From Thioalkalivibrio sp. ALJ16 (lineage in GTDB: Bacteria > Pseudomonadota > Gammaproteobacteria > Ectothiorhodospirales > Ectothiorhodospiraceae): a DNA stretch of 64,000 bases. The first letter of the stretch is position 1; each line of letters opens with the position of its first letter. The stretch covers positions 340,239 through 404,238 of the forward strand of contig NZ_KB898037.1 in the NCBI RefSeq assembly GCF_000377345.1, read 5' to 3'. Below, in pieces: positions 37,637-47,187 of the stretch. Both the position numbers and the translations under genes were made by a program. Under the pieces are notes generated by a model, which saw only the letters and a program-made list of their open reading frames with translations, did no database searches and had not been told where the DNA came from.

Positions 37637-38674
37637 TCAGCGCCAGCGTGCCCGGTCCATGATGCGCACGGCCTCGGCGTTGTGATCGCCCAGGCGGTAG
37701 AGTTCGATGTCATCCGCCTGAAACTCCCCGAACCCCCGCAGGGTGGTGCTGGCTGGCACGTCGTCGCGGATCGGATATTCCTGGTTGGCCTCGGCGTACC
37801 ACTCCTGTGCTTCGGCGGAGGTCAGGAATTCCAGCAGGCGAATCGCATTGTCGCGGTGGCGGGCGTGTGCGGTGACACCGGCACCGCTGACGTTTACATG
37901 GGTGCCGCGCCCGTCCTGGTTGGGCCAGAAGACGCCGATCTGTTCGGCCGCCTCGCGGTCACGCCCCTCGCTGTTCAGCATCAGGCCCAGGTAGTAGGTG
38001 TTGGCGATCGCCACATCGCAGACGCCGTCCGCAACCGCGCGGATCTGGTCGCGGTCGCCGCCCTGCGGGGAGCGGGCCATGTTGGCGACGATGCCGGTGG
38101 CCCACTCCTCGGCGGCTTCGGCCCCCTCGGTGGCGATCATCGCGGCCACCAGCGACTGGTTGTAGACATTGCTCGAGGAGCGCACGCAGATGCGTCCCTG
38201 CCACTGTTCCTCGGTCAGGGCCTCATAGGTCGAAAGTGCATCGGGGTCGACCCGGCTCTTGTGATAGAGGATGGGGCGGGCACGGGTGGACAGTCCGAAC
38301 CACAGGCCCTCGGGGTCACGGTAGCGCTCCGGGATGTTGGCACGCAGAACGTCCGAATCCACGGCCTGCAGGACACCGGCCTCGCGGGCCTGATGCAGGC
38401 GCGCGGCGTCGGCGGTGATGAACAGATCCGCGGGTGAATTGCGACCCTCGTGGCGCAGGCGCTGAAGCAGGTTGTCTGCCGCGCCGGTTACGAGGTTGAC
38501 GCGAATCCCGGTCTGGTCGGTGAAGTCTTCCAGCAGCGGGCGGATCAGGTTTTCCTGGCGCGCGGAGTAGAGATTGACCTCGTCCTGATCGGCGGGGCTG
38601 CAGCCCACCAGGGGCATGCTGATGGCGATGGCGGCGGCGGTGCCGACCAGCCAGGCAAGGGGGCGATAGCGCAT
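37637..38674 (-). CDS. fbpA: Ferric iron ABC transporter substrate-binding lipoprotein
   Basis: A 345 aa protein with a signal peptide whose end LVGC (C25) looks like a lipobox. The mature part is an FbpA/FutA-type periplasmic binding protein: VNLYSARQENLIRPLLEDF, adjacent sites PADLFITADAARLHQAREAGVLQ and WFGLSTRARPILYHKSRV, and tyrosines in ANTYYLGLML that bind iron in this family. A Fur-like box lies about 45 nt upstream of the start. ATG 38710 is an alternative start. It is divergent from glnE. Confidence 0.92.
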   Translation of the reverse strand: MRYRPLAWLVGTAAAIAISMPLVGCSPADQDEVNLYSARQENLIRPLLEDFTDQTGIRVNLVTGAADNLLQRLRHEGRNSPADLFITADAARLHQAREAGVLQAVDSDVLRANIPERYRDPEGLWFGLSTRARPILYHKSRVDPDALSTYEALTEEQWQGRICVRSSSNVYNQSLVAAMIATEGAEAAEEWATGIVANMARSPQGGDRDQIRAVADGVCDVAIANTYYLGLMLNSEGRDREAAEQIGVFWPNQDGRGTHVNVSGAGVTAHARHRDNAIRLLEFLTSAEAQEWYAEANQEYPIRDDVPASTTLRGFGEFQADDIELYRLGDHNAEAVRIMDRARWR

Positions 38675-38719
38675 GGGTCGATCCTGGTTGCGGGTGTCGC
38701 GGAACTGCATTGCGTAGAC

Positions 38720-38738
38720 GATAACGATTGTCATTTGT
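38720..38738 (-). promoter_or_regulatory. Fur-box-like operator upstream of fbpA
   Basis: GATAACGATTGTCATTTGT matches the 19 bp Fur consensus at 13 positions, with GATAA, GAT and TCATT cores. It is 46 nt from the fbpA start in the divergent fbpA/glnE region, as expected for iron-repressed uptake. Assigned by eye. Confidence 0.65.
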
Positions 38739-38804
38739 GTTCGCATCCAAGTCAAGCGTGCGGGGCGGGGTGGTCTTCGTCCGCAACGCTGATACGCTTG
38801 GCGC

Positions 38805-41732
38805 ATGGACAAGCCGCTTCCCGATTCGCCCGCCACCCTGTCGTCACCGCTGCAGCAGGAGGTCCGCGCGCTGCTCGACGAGCTGGAAGACAAGCTCGCC
38901 TGGCCGGACTCCCTGCTGGCGGCGACCCCTGCCCCGCTCGCCTTCAGTCATTACCTGGTGCAGACGGTGCGCCAGCACCCGGAGTACCTGCTGGAGGCAC
39001 TGGACCCGGACAGCCGGGTGGCGGCCTGTGACGACGCCGCGTTTGCGCGCACGCTGGAGGCGCGCCTGCAGCGGGTGGAGGACGATGCCGGTCTGCGTCG
39101 GGCCCTGCGCGAGGTGCGCCACCGTGAGCTGATCCGCATTGCCTGGCGCGACCTTGCCGGGCTGGCGGATCTCGACGAGGTGATGCATGACCTCAGTCGT
39201 CTGGCCGAGTCGCTGATCGCCGGCGCCATGCGCTGGCTGGATGAGCACCTGCAGCGGCGCTATGGCCAGCCGCGCGGACCGGCGGGCGAGGCGCAGTCCA
39301 TGGTAGTGCTGGGGCTGGGCAAGCTGGGTGGGGGTGAGCTCAACTTCTCCTCGGATATCGACCTGATTTTTGCCTTCGAGGAGTCGGGGGAGACCGACGG
39401 CGAGCGCGTGATCGAGAATCAGGAGTTCTTCCGGCGCCTGGGGCGGCAGCTGATCGCGGTGCTCTCGGATGTGACCGCGGACGGATTCTGCTATCGCGTG
39501 GACATGCGTCTGCGTCCATTCGGGGATTCAGGCCCGCTGGTGATGCACTTCGATGCGATGGAGGACTACTACCAGGCGCACGGGCGCGAGTGGGAGCGCT
39601 ATGCCCTGATCAAGGCGCGGCCACTGGCTGGGGACCCGGAGGCGGGGGCCCGGCTGATGCGTCGGCTGCGTCCCTTCATCTACCGGCGTTACCTGGATTA
39701 CGGCACGCTCGCGAACCTGCGTGAGCTGAAGCAGATGATCAACGACGAGTCGGCACGCCGCGGGCGCTTCGAGGATGTGAAGCACGGCGAGGGCGGGATT
39801 CGTGAAATCGAATTCATCGCGCAGTCCTTCCAGTTGATCCGGGGCGGCCGGGACCAGGCGCTGCAACGGCGCGACCTGCTGGGCGTTCTGGACGTGCTGA
39901 AGGGGCGCGAGCTGTTGCCGGGTTACGTGGTCGAACAGCTCGAACGTTCCTATCGCTTTCTGCGCCGGGTGGAAAACCGCCTGCAGATGCTGAACGACCA
40001 GCAGACGCACCGGCTCCCCTCCAACGGGGATGATCGGTACCGCCTGGCGCTGGCGCTGGGCTTTGAAGACGAGGCCGCCTTCGAGATGGCCCTGGTTCGC
40101 GAGCAGCGGCGGGTGCATGCGCATTTCGAGCAGGTCTTCAGTGCCCCGCAGCGGGCGGACGGCAAGGCCATGGAGGCCTCGCCGGAGACCGATCGCGAAC
40201 AGCAGCTGAACCGTCTGTGGCAGGGCTCGCTGCCGGAGGCGGATGCGCTAAAGGTCCTGCGTTCGATGGACTTCCAGGATGCCGACGAGGCGCTGCGGGG
40301 CATCGCCGATCTGCGCGAGAGCCCGGGGGTCAGAGCCATGAGCGTCACCGGGCGTCAGCGGCTGGATCGTCTGATGCCGCTGCTGATCGGCGCGATCGCC
40401 GAGATGGAGGCGCCGGATGCCGTCCTGCCGCGCGCCCTGCAGATGGTTCGCACCATCGCCCGCCGTTCGGTGTATCTGTCGCTGCTGGTGGAGAATCCGC
40501 TGGCGCTCTCCCAGCTGGTCAAGCTGGTGGCGGCCAGCCCGTGGATCAACGAGCAGCTGACCCGGCACCCGGTGCTGCTGGACGAACTGCTGGACCCGCG
40601 GGCCCTGTATGCCCCGCCGGACCGGTCCGGCCTGCGCGAGGAGCTGGAGGCCGAACTGGCCCAGTTTCCGGAACAGGACCACGAGCAGATGCTGGACCGC
40701 CTGCGCCAGTTCAAGCAGGTACAGACGCTGCGGGTGGCGGCGGCCGATATCATGGGGTTTCTGCCGCTAATGAAGGTCTCCGATCACCTGACCTGGCTGG
40801 CCGAGGTCCTGCTGGAACGGGTCCTGCGGCTGGCCTGGGAGAAGATGGTCGAGCGCCATGGCGAGCCGCGCTGCGGCGGTGTCGAGGGAGGGCGCGGTGC
40901 CCGGTTCGCGGTGATCGGCTACGGCAAGCTGGGCGGCTTCGAGCTGGGGTACGGGTCGGACCTGGACGTGGTCTTCCTGCATGACAGCGAGGGTGACGAG
41001 GCCCAGACCGCCGGTCCCCGCGTGATCGACAACACGGAGTTCTTCGCCCGGGTCGCGCAGCGCGTGGTGCATCTGCTCGGGGCCTTCACCCCGGCCGGGC
41101 GCCTGTACGAGGTGGACACCCGGCTGCGTCCGAGCGGAACCGCGGGCCTGCTGGTCAGCGGGCTGCAGGCGTTCCGGCGCTATCAGGACGAGTCCGCCTG
41201 GACCTGGGAGCATCAGGCACTGGTGCGGGCCCGTTTCGTCGCCGGCGACCCGGCGCTGGGGGAGCAGTTCGATGCCCTGCGCCGCGAGGTGCTGACCCGC
41301 GCGCGTGACGCGGAAGCCCTGCGCGCCGAGGTGGTCGAGATGCGCGGCCGGATGCTGGCGGAGCACGCCTCGAAAAAGGGCCAGGGCTTCCATCTCAAGC
41401 GCGATCGCGGCGGTATCACTGATATCGAATTCATGGTTCAATACTGGGTTTTGGTATCCGCCCACGACCATCCCGCTGTCTGCGACTGGCCGGACAAGAT
41501 TCGCACGCTGGAAACCCTCGGGCGCGAGGGCGTGATTGATGCGGGCCTGAGCGAGGCGCTGGCGGATGCCTATCGGGACTTGCGCAACCGCATCCATCGT
41601 CTGACGCTGGCGGGCTGCGAGGCCCGGGTCGAGGAGCCGGACGACGAACTGCTGGCGGTGCGCGACCGCATAATCGAAACCTGGAATGACCTGTTCGGTG
41701 CGCCGGACCCGGTCGCCAACAAGAACGCCTAG
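38805..41732 (+). CDS. glnE: Bifunctional glutamine synthetase adenylyltransferase/deadenylylase
   Basis: The 975 aa enzyme modifies glutamine synthetase in response to PII. It contains two nucleotidyltransferase domains: the N-terminal with GLGKLGGGELNFSSDIDLIF near residue 170 and the C-terminal with IGYGKLGGFELGYGSDLDVVF near 700, each carrying the G-S/x-D-x-D catalytic signature, plus the helical PII-uridylyltransferase-like regions (GGIREIEFIAQSFQL and GGITDIEFMVQYWVL). Length is normal for the family. It is followed 13 nt later by ilvE, probably in one transcript. Confidence 0.97.
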   Translation: MDKPLPDSPATLSSPLQQEVRALLDELEDKLAWPDSLLAATPAPLAFSHYLVQTVRQHPEYLLEALDPDSRVAACDDAAFARTLEARLQRVEDDAGLRRALREVRHRELIRIAWRDLAGLADLDEVMHDLSRLAESLIAGAMRWLDEHLQRRYGQPRGPAGEAQSMVVLGLGKLGGGELNFSSDIDLIFAFEESGETDGERVIENQEFFRRLGRQLIAVLSDVTADGFCYRVDMRLRPFGDSGPLVMHFDAMEDYYQAHGREWERYALIKARPLAGDPEAGARLMRRLRPFIYRRYLDYGTLANLRELKQMINDESARRGRFEDVKHGEGGIREIEFIAQSFQLIRGGRDQALQRRDLLGVLDVLKGRELLPGYVVEQLERSYRFLRRVENRLQMLNDQQTHRLPSNGDDRYRLALALGFEDEAAFEMALVREQRRVHAHFEQVFSAPQRADGKAMEASPETDREQQLNRLWQGSLPEADALKVLRSMDFQDADEALRGIADLRESPGVRAMSVTGRQRLDRLMPLLIGAIAEMEAPDAVLPRALQMVRTIARRSVYLSLLVENPLALSQLVKLVAASPWINEQLTRHPVLLDELLDPRALYAPPDRSGLREELEAELAQFPEQDHEQMLDRLRQFKQVQTLRVAAADIMGFLPLMKVSDHLTWLAEVLLERVLRLAWEKMVERHGEPRCGGVEGGRGARFAVIGYGKLGGFELGYGSDLDVVFLHDSEGDEAQTAGPRVIDNTEFFARVAQRVVHLLGAFTPAGRLYEVDTRLRPSGTAGLLVSGLQAFRRYQDESAWTWEHQALVRARFVAGDPALGEQFDALRREVLTRARDAEALRAEVVEMRGRMLAEHASKKGQGFHLKRDRGGITDIEFMVQYWVLVSAHDHPAVCDWPDKIRTLETLGREGVIDAGLSEALADAYRDLRNRIHRLTLAGCEARVEEPDDELLAVRDRIIETWNDLFGAPDPVANKNA

Positions 41733-41745
41733 AGGGATACAAGAC

Positions 41746-42666
41746 ATGTCGATGGCCGACCGCGACGGGGTGATCTGGCTGGACGGGCAGATGGTGCCCT
41801 GGCGCGAGGCGCAGACCCACGTACTGACCCACACCCTGCATTACGGCATGGGCGTGTTCGAGGGCGTGCGCGCCTACAAGACCGAGCGTGGCCCGGCGAT
41901 CTTTCGCCTGCAGGACCACACCCGGCGCCTGTTCAACTCCGCCAAGATCCTCGGCATGACCATCCCGTACTCGGCCGACGAACTGAATGATGCGCAGATC
42001 GCCTCGGTCCGCGACAACGGTCTGGAGAGCGCCTACCTGCGCCCGATGTGCTTTCTCGGCTCCGAGGGCATGGGCCTGCGCGCGGACAACCTGAACGTGC
42101 ACGCGATGGTGGCGGCCTGGCACTGGGGCGCCTATCTGGGCGACGAGGGCATGGAGAAGGGCATCCGCATCCGCACCTCGTCCTACAGCCGGCACCACGT
42201 GAACGTGACCATGTGCAAGGCCAAGGCCAACGGCAACTACATGAACTCGATGCTGGCCCTGCAAGAAGCGACCCGCTGCGGCTACGACGAGGCCATGCTG
42301 CTGGATACCGAGGGCTACGTGGCCGAGGGCAGTGGCGAGAACATCTTCCTGGTGCGCGACGGCGTACTGGTCACCCCGGACCTGACCTCCGCGCTGGACG
42401 GCATCACCCGCCGCACGGTGATCAGCCTGGCCGAGGAGGAAGGCCTGCGCGTGGTGGAGAAGCGCATCACCCGCGACGAGGTCTACATCGCGGACGAGGC
42501 CTTCTTCACCGGTACCGCTGCCGAGGTGACCCCGATCCGCGAGGTCGACGACCGCCCGATCGGCTCCGGCACCCGTGGGCCGATTACCGAACGTCTGCAA
42601 TCGCGCTATTTTGATGTCGTACAGGGCCGCGACCGTCAGCACGACGGCTGGCTGACCTACCTCTAG
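41746..42666 (+). CDS. ilvE: Branched-chain amino acid aminotransferase
   Basis: A 306 aa class IV PLP aminotransferase, group I IlvE. Visible signs are DGQMVPWREAQTHVLTHTLHYGMGVFEG, the Schiff-base lysine region MCKAKANGNYMNSMLA near residue 158, the class IV signature EGYVAEGSGENIFLVRDG near 190, and TRRTVISLA and TGTAAEVTPIRE. It makes the last step of valine, leucine and isoleucine synthesis. GAGGGATAC lies before the ATG. The TAG stop is part of the left end of repeat copy D. Confidence 0.97.
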   Translation: MSMADRDGVIWLDGQMVPWREAQTHVLTHTLHYGMGVFEGVRAYKTERGPAIFRLQDHTRRLFNSAKILGMTIPYSADELNDAQIASVRDNGLESAYLRPMCFLGSEGMGLRADNLNVHAMVAAWHWGAYLGDEGMEKGIRIRTSSYSRHHVNVTMCKAKANGNYMNSMLALQEATRCGYDEAMLLDTEGYVAEGSGENIFLVRDGVLVTPDLTSALDGITRRTVISLAEEEGLRVVEKRITRDEVYIADEAFFTGTAAEVTPIREVDDRPIGSGTRGPITERLQSRYFDVVQGRDRQHDGWLTYL

Positions 42667-42951
42667 GGAAACACTGATTAATGCACACGCTCGCGTTGGC
42701 ACCCCAGGTTTTCCGAGACAAGGCGCGTCGTGCAGCGGGTAGTGGTTCTACCCGCAAGTGGCGCAACGCAGGATCGGGGAACCTGGGGTGCCAACCCCCA
42801 CAAGCTATTGAAAGACGGGGCTCGGCCGCTTTTGCGCGGGAACGGCGTTGCGGTTCCCTTGTGCAGAATGACTGCACGGCAGTCACCGCGCCTTGTTCGC
42901 ACGCAAAAGCGACTCGAGCGCGAGCGCGTGCATTAATCAGTGTTTCCCCAA
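42663..42951. repeat. Palindromic repeat, copy D (full length, about 289 bp)
   Basis: The clearest copy. Left end CTAGGGAAACACTGATTAAT continues GCACACGCTCGCG; the right end CGCGCGTGCATTAATCAGTG then TTTCCCCA is its inverted repeat for about 28 bp. Between lie GAGACAAGGCGCGTCGTGCA, the hairpin GCGGGTAGTGGTTCTACCCGC, GGATCGGGGAACCTGGGGTG and CGCCTTGTTCGCACGCAAAAG. It occupies nearly the whole ilvE-to-zf-CHCC gap. Same orientation as copy A, opposite to B and C. An open frame running through into the next gene is not supported as coding. Confidence 0.88.
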
Positions 42952-42968
42952 CACGCGAGACGAAAACC

Positions 42969-43193
42969 ATGGTCAATCCCGATACCGCTCATCACCAGGA
43001 CCAGTACGAGACCGCGAACGCGCAGCCGGAGATCACGGTCACCAAGAAAGACCTGCCGCTGCACTGCCCGACGCCGAAGATGGCGTTGTGGGCCTCGCAC
43101 CCGCGCGTCTACCTCCCGATCGACGAGACCCCGGACGGCCGCTACCAGTGCCCGTACTGCGGCACCCAGTTCATCCTGAAGGACGACACCTGA
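42969..43193 (+). CDS. zf-CHCC zinc-finger domain protein
   Basis: A 74 aa protein with the CHCC zinc-finger pattern: LPLHCPTP, then SHPRVYLPI and YQCPYCGTQFIL, giving Cys, His and a C-x2-C pair. Proteins of this type sit between ilvE and LPS genes in many gammaproteobacteria and resemble the small mitochondrial complex I subunit NDUFS6. Function in bacteria is unknown. The ATG at 42969 was preferred because upstream sequence in this frame belongs to the repeat, which separates it from ilvE. Confidence 0.88.
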   Translation: MVNPDTAHHQDQYETANAQPEITVTKKDLPLHCPTPKMALWASHPRVYLPIDETPDGRYQCPYCGTQFILKDDT

Positions 43194-43254
43194 GTCCGAC
43201 GTTGTCGCCGAGACCGGTGGTTGGGGGCGGCAAGACGGCTTGCCGAGGCATTGG

Positions 43255-44166
43255 ATGGCTAAGGTTCTGGTAATCAAGCACGGCGCCTTCGGCGACGTTG
43301 TGCAGGCCGATGGCGCATTGCGGGATATCCGCAAGCATCACCCGAATGACGAGCTGGTCGTCCTGACCACGCCTTCGTATCGTTCCATTTTTGAACGTTG
43401 CCCGCATGTTGACCGTGTCCTGACCGAGACCCGCCCAAAGGCTTGGAAGCTGGTGGTCTGGTGGCGTCTGGCGCGGATGCTTCGAGCCGAGCGGTTTGAT
43501 CGCGTCTACGATCTGCAGAATTCGAGCCGAACATCCATCTATCGGCGTCACATCCTGCAGCGCGCGATCTGGATCTGCGGTGAGCGCGAGCGGGGCGAGG
43601 AATCCGCGCTTGCGGCATTTCAGCGACAGTTGTCGGGGGCCGGGCTTGAAACCACGCACACGCTCGAGCCGGATGTAAGCTGGATGGCGGAGGATGTCGC
43701 TTCCATTTTGCGGGCGAATGGTGTGACCGGCGAATACATCATGCTCATCCCCGGGTCTTCGGCCAGCCATCCCGAGAAGCGCTGGCCGTTCTATGCGGAA
43801 CTTGCTGCAGCCCTGGCCGAGCGCACGAAGTACCAGATTGTTACGGTTCCCGGTCCGGACGAGCTGGAGCTGAGTCGGTCCATACCGGCGCTTGCGCTGT
43901 TTGATGACGCTGGCAAGGTTCTGAACTGGTTCGGGCTGGCCGGGGTTATCCGGGGTGCCGCCTACGTCGTCGGGAACGATACGGGGCCGACGCACGTGGC
44001 GGCGAGTCTTGGAAAGCCAGGGTTAGCCCTGTTCGGGCCCCATGCATCGCCCGTGCGGACCGGGTTGTCGCGTGCGAGGTTTCGGGCCATCGAAGCGGCG
44101 GACCTAAAGGAACTCCCGATGCAGACTGTGCTACGCGAGATGGCGTCGGATCTCCACTTTGGCTAG
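43255..44166 (+). CDS. Glycosyltransferase family 9 (heptosyltransferase-like)
   Basis: The 303 aa protein starts KVLVIKHGAFGDVVQADGAL, the ADP-heptose-binding N-terminal signature of GT9, and contains IMLIPGSSASHPEKRWPFYAELA near residue 155 and VVGNDTGPTHVAASLGKPGLALFG near 240, the conserved C-terminal motif. It probably adds heptose or a related sugar to the LPS core in the cytoplasm. ATG 43255 fits the family N-terminus. Which of WaaC, WaaF or WaaQ it corresponds to cannot be told. It is convergent with the DUF6165 gene by 4 nt. Confidence 0.9.
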   Translation: MAKVLVIKHGAFGDVVQADGALRDIRKHHPNDELVVLTTPSYRSIFERCPHVDRVLTETRPKAWKLVVWWRLARMLRAERFDRVYDLQNSSRTSIYRRHILQRAIWICGERERGEESALAAFQRQLSGAGLETTHTLEPDVSWMAEDVASILRANGVTGEYIMLIPGSSASHPEKRWPFYAELAAALAERTKYQIVTVPGPDELELSRSIPALALFDDAGKVLNWFGLAGVIRGAAYVVGNDTGPTHVAASLGKPGLALFGPHASPVRTGLSRARFRAIEAADLKELPMQTVLREMASDLHFG

Positions 44167-44570
44167 CGATAGCTCGCGTAGGATTTCTCTTCAACGATGG
44201 CCGAATTGCACAGGGTGTTGACCGTCTTCTTGATGCGCGCACGCTCATCGTTGGTGATGTAAACCGACCGGGCCAGTTCCACGAAACGCTCACCGAAATC
44301 CTGCCGTGCCTCGCATTCTCGGATCTCGTCCTCAATGTCCCAGAGCTTTACATTGACCTCCAGAAGCTCGCGCTCCAGAGCCTCGATCTCGGGGTTGTCA
44401 ATGCCCGCAGTCGACCATGTCCTGCCGAGCGCATCGAGCTCGTGACGGATGTTCCTGAGTTTTTCGGGATCGGAGATCCGCTGGTCCTTGATCTTCAGGA
44501 TCGTGATCTTGTCCAGCAGCTCGCCCGCGCCTACTTCGACGGTGATCGTGCCGGGGTTCTTCGTAGTCAT
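44163..44570 (-). CDS. DUF6165-like protein in LPS locus
   Basis: A 135 aa helical protein. The N-terminal motif VEVGAGELLDKITILKIKDQRI and the following IRHELDALG resemble a small conserved family found beside LPS sugar-transfer genes (DUF6165 as I recall). The rest is a charged coiled coil ending with a basic YITNDERARIKKTVN segment. No catalytic motif is visible. It stands alone on the minus strand, overlapping the 3' end of the GT9 gene by 4 nt and 195 nt from the O-antigen ligase start. Confidence 0.7.
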   Translation of the reverse strand: MTTKNPGTITVEVGAGELLDKITILKIKDQRISDPEKLRNIRHELDALGRTWSTAGIDNPEIEALERELLEVNVKLWDIEDEIRECEARQDFGERFVELARSVYITNDERARIKKTVNTLCNSAIVEEKSYASYR

Positions 44571-44765
44571 GAATCAGGCTCCTTGTCCCTGTCTGGCTTG
44601 TTACAGGATGTGGATTCCCCAAGGGAGGTGGCAATCGGAGGGATGATAGCAAGGCTGGACAACCGTGCGGGCGATGCGGCCTGGTCTCCCGGGCCGTACG
44701 CTCAATTGATAACGCTACTGCTGATAAGATGACAACCGGTTTCGGGCGACAGCGTTGATGGGCGA

Positions 44766-46013
44766 ATGGGGCGCTTTGTGAAAGGGGAAAGTGGACGGGT
44801 CGATTGGTGGTTCCCTGGCGTAGTGGTGCTTGCAGCGCTTGCTCTTTTCGCTCTGCCGTTCGGGACGAGCGTGTTTGCGCCTCTGGCGCTTCTGGCTTTT
44901 CTCGGTATTGCGCTGTTGGTCACCCGGTGCGGGGTACTCTGGCGGGAGCCCTGGATACGCTGGGCATTCCTGCTTTTGCTGGCGTTATGGGTTCCCCAGT
45001 TGATGGCGCTTTCGGTGGCGGTTGATTTCGATCGTGCCTTGCGAACCGCGCTTACCTACCCCTTGTTTGCGATCGCCGTGATTCCGATCCTGTGGGTGGC
45101 TCGGCGTCGTGACATTGCGATACCGGTTCTCTATGTAGTCCTGGCGCTTGCGGTTTTCTGGTCGCTGGATGGGCTTCTGCAGTTTTTCTCGGGCAGTAAC
45201 ATCCTTGGCTATCCATATAACGGTCGCCGGATCGACGGCTTGTTTCATCCGAACATGCGGCTGGGGATTGTGCTCGCGCACTTCCTCCCATTTGTGCTCG
45301 AGGCATCGCGTCGACTGGCCTCTTCCAGTCGGCTCGCCCTTCTGCTGCCATTGATCGTGATCGTTGCGATCGTCCTTTCGGGTTCCCGAGCCGCGATGCT
45401 CGCAACTCTGGTTACGGTGGTTGCCTACGGTGTTTTCCTGGTCTGGTTTTACCGCTTGCGACCGAGGGTCGTGGGTGTGCTGGTAGGGATGCTGGCGGTG
45501 GGAGTGGCCGCGGCCCTTTGGGTGTCACCTGAAACCCGAGATCGCCTGGCGGTCGTGACCCAAATGTCCGATTTCAGTATCGAGGGCCTTGATGCCGCGA
45601 CCGCAAGGCGCGGGACGATTTGGTTTGCGTCCTGGCAGGTTGCGAAGGATGAGCCGATCCTGGGCGTGGGGGTCCGCGGCGTCGAGCCCGTGGCTCATGC
45701 ACGTGGCTACACCGATATGTCTTTCTCGCATATCCACTTGTATTTTATGGATGTTCTGGTGTCCACCGGAATTGTCGGGCTTGTAGCTTATCTGGCGGCT
45801 CTGGTGGGCATTCTCTGGGCGTTGTGGCGAGGCGCCAGACGTGGCCTGCGCGAGGCGCGCCCTGATTTTGTGGTCGGTGCGGTCGCAATCTTCGTAGCGC
45901 TGAATCCGCTTAACGTCCACTGGACGCTCTACAGTTCCTATTCGACCGCCGTACTGTGGCTGGTGGTTGCGCTTGCGCTGACCCCCATCGTGTATCGGCA
46001 AACGAACCGGTAA
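44766..46013 (+). CDS. O-antigen ligase-like polytopic membrane protein
   Basis: A 415 aa protein with ten to twelve predicted helices and the Wzy_C/O-antigen ligase pattern: a helix-rich N-terminus, GLFHPNMRLGIVLAHFLPF, LSGSRAAMLATLVTVVAYGVF near residue 205, and a large periplasmic loop (about 255-320) with TARRGTIWFASWQVAKDEPILGVGVRG and SHIHLYFMDVLVSTGIVG. The conserved Arg and His of this loop are expected to act in polymer transfer from undecaprenyl carrier to lipid A-core. Local base composition is lower in GC than the neighbours. It could alternatively be a Wzy polymerase. Confidence 0.85.
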   Translation: MGRFVKGESGRVDWWFPGVVVLAALALFALPFGTSVFAPLALLAFLGIALLVTRCGVLWREPWIRWAFLLLLALWVPQLMALSVAVDFDRALRTALTYPLFAIAVIPILWVARRRDIAIPVLYVVLALAVFWSLDGLLQFFSGSNILGYPYNGRRIDGLFHPNMRLGIVLAHFLPFVLEASRRLASSSRLALLLPLIVIVAIVLSGSRAAMLATLVTVVAYGVFLVWFYRLRPRVVGVLVGMLAVGVAAALWVSPETRDRLAVVTQMSDFSIEGLDAATARRGTIWFASWQVAKDEPILGVGVRGVEPVAHARGYTDMSFSHIHLYFMDVLVSTGIVGLVAYLAALVGILWALWRGARRGLREARPDFVVGAVAIFVALNPLNVHWTLYSSYSTAVLWLVVALALTPIVYRQTNR

Positions 46014-46028
46014 AGCGCGCAAGGGAAA

Positions 46029-47138
46029 TTATCGTTCGGCGATCTTTCCGTAGAGAGCCAGGGTGCGCTGGCACATGCTGTCCAGGTCCCACGAGTGGGG
46101 CCAGCGAGGGTGCGGGGGGCTTCTTTTGGCCCATTCGGCAAGTCGCTCAACCGCGCGCTGTGTGTGCCCGGCCGGTATCAGTCCTTCTGGGAGCAGCTGG
46201 GCAAGCTGTTCTCCCACTCCGCCATGATCGTACCCAAGGACAGGTCGTCCCAGGCTGAGGGCTTCCAGGGTGGTGCGGCCGAACGACTCGGGTTGCGACG
46301 AGATGGAAAGCACCGCATTGGAGGATGCGAGAATTTCCCGGAGGTCGGATCGTTGTCCGGTAAAGGTGACGTGGGATGCCAGGCCGAGTTCGGAGATGCG
46401 CCCCTGCAGTTCGCGTTGGTAGTCCTTTTTGCGTGGATCGGTGCCGCCGACCACGAGCAGGTGCGCCGGGATGCTCCGCTGTAGCAGGCCCTGCAGGATG
46501 TCCAAGCCGTCGAAGTGGCCCTTCAGTCGGGTAATTCGGCCTGGAAGCGTGAGGACGTGCCGCAAGTGAAGCTGGGGGAAGGCTTCCTCCCACTGGGCCA
46601 CCCAGGAGGGAGATGGTCGAAACCCGGGGTTGTATTCGCGGGTGTCAACGCCCCGATGGATGACTTCAATCCTCTGTTCATCCAGGCGCGGGTACTGTTC
46701 CAGCAGGAAACGCCTCAGGGTCTCGGATACTGTCACTACGCGTTCTCCCCGCGTGAGGATCTCGCTGTACCGGTTCACGGAGTTAAAACCGTGCACCGAG
46801 GTCACCAGTCGGGGGCGGGTAGCTGCGGGCATCCGCGACCATGCCCGCCAGACGACCCAGGCCGGCATACGCGAACGAACATCGATCACATCTACGCGTT
46901 GTTGTTGCAGGAAACGCCGCAGTGGGCGCACCAGCCGGAAGGTCCAGGGGGATTTGTTCCCGATCGGCCAGGCGAAGTGCTCGCTGCCCTGACGCTCCAG
47001 TTCGGGCACCATGCGGCCGCCTGCCGACATCACCAGAGAGCGGTGCCCGGCGTCAGCCACGGCCTGTCCGATTTCGAGCGTGCCGCGCTCTACGCCCCCC
47101 GCTTCGAGGGCGGGAACGACCTGCAGGATGGTGGTCAT
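46029..47138 (-). CDS. Glycosyltransferase family 4
   Basis: The 369 aa protein has the GT-B layout. The acceptor half starts TTILQVVPALEAGGVERGTLEIGQAVADAGH, with VIHRGVDTREYNP near residue 170; the donor half has LTLPGRITRLKGHFDGL near 205, VVGGTDPRKKDYQRELQ, VTFTGQRSDLREILASSNAVLSIS, and the E-x7-E motif SQPESFGRTTLEALSLGRPVLG near 300. ATG 47138 gives this canonical start; the longer open frame upstream is not needed. It probably transfers a hexose to the LPS core. Confidence 0.9.
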   Translation of the reverse strand: MTTILQVVPALEAGGVERGTLEIGQAVADAGHRSLVMSAGGRMVPELERQGSEHFAWPIGNKSPWTFRLVRPLRRFLQQQRVDVIDVRSRMPAWVVWRAWSRMPAATRPRLVTSVHGFNSVNRYSEILTRGERVVTVSETLRRFLLEQYPRLDEQRIEVIHRGVDTREYNPGFRPSPSWVAQWEEAFPQLHLRHVLTLPGRITRLKGHFDGLDILQGLLQRSIPAHLLVVGGTDPRKKDYQRELQGRISELGLASHVTFTGQRSDLREILASSNAVLSISSQPESFGRTTLEALSLGRPVLGYDHGGVGEQLAQLLPEGLIPAGHTQRAVERLAEWAKRSPPHPRWPHSWDLDSMCQRTLALYGKIAER

Positions 47139-47187
47139 GGTGTGACTCTCCCGGTGCTGTCCTGGCCGTGGCTCGGTCCGCCGCCCC

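Noticed and set aside
42681..42968. N-terminal extension of the zf-CHCC gene through the repeat
   Set aside because: The extension is repeat sequence shared with three other loci; ATG 42969 gives the family length.
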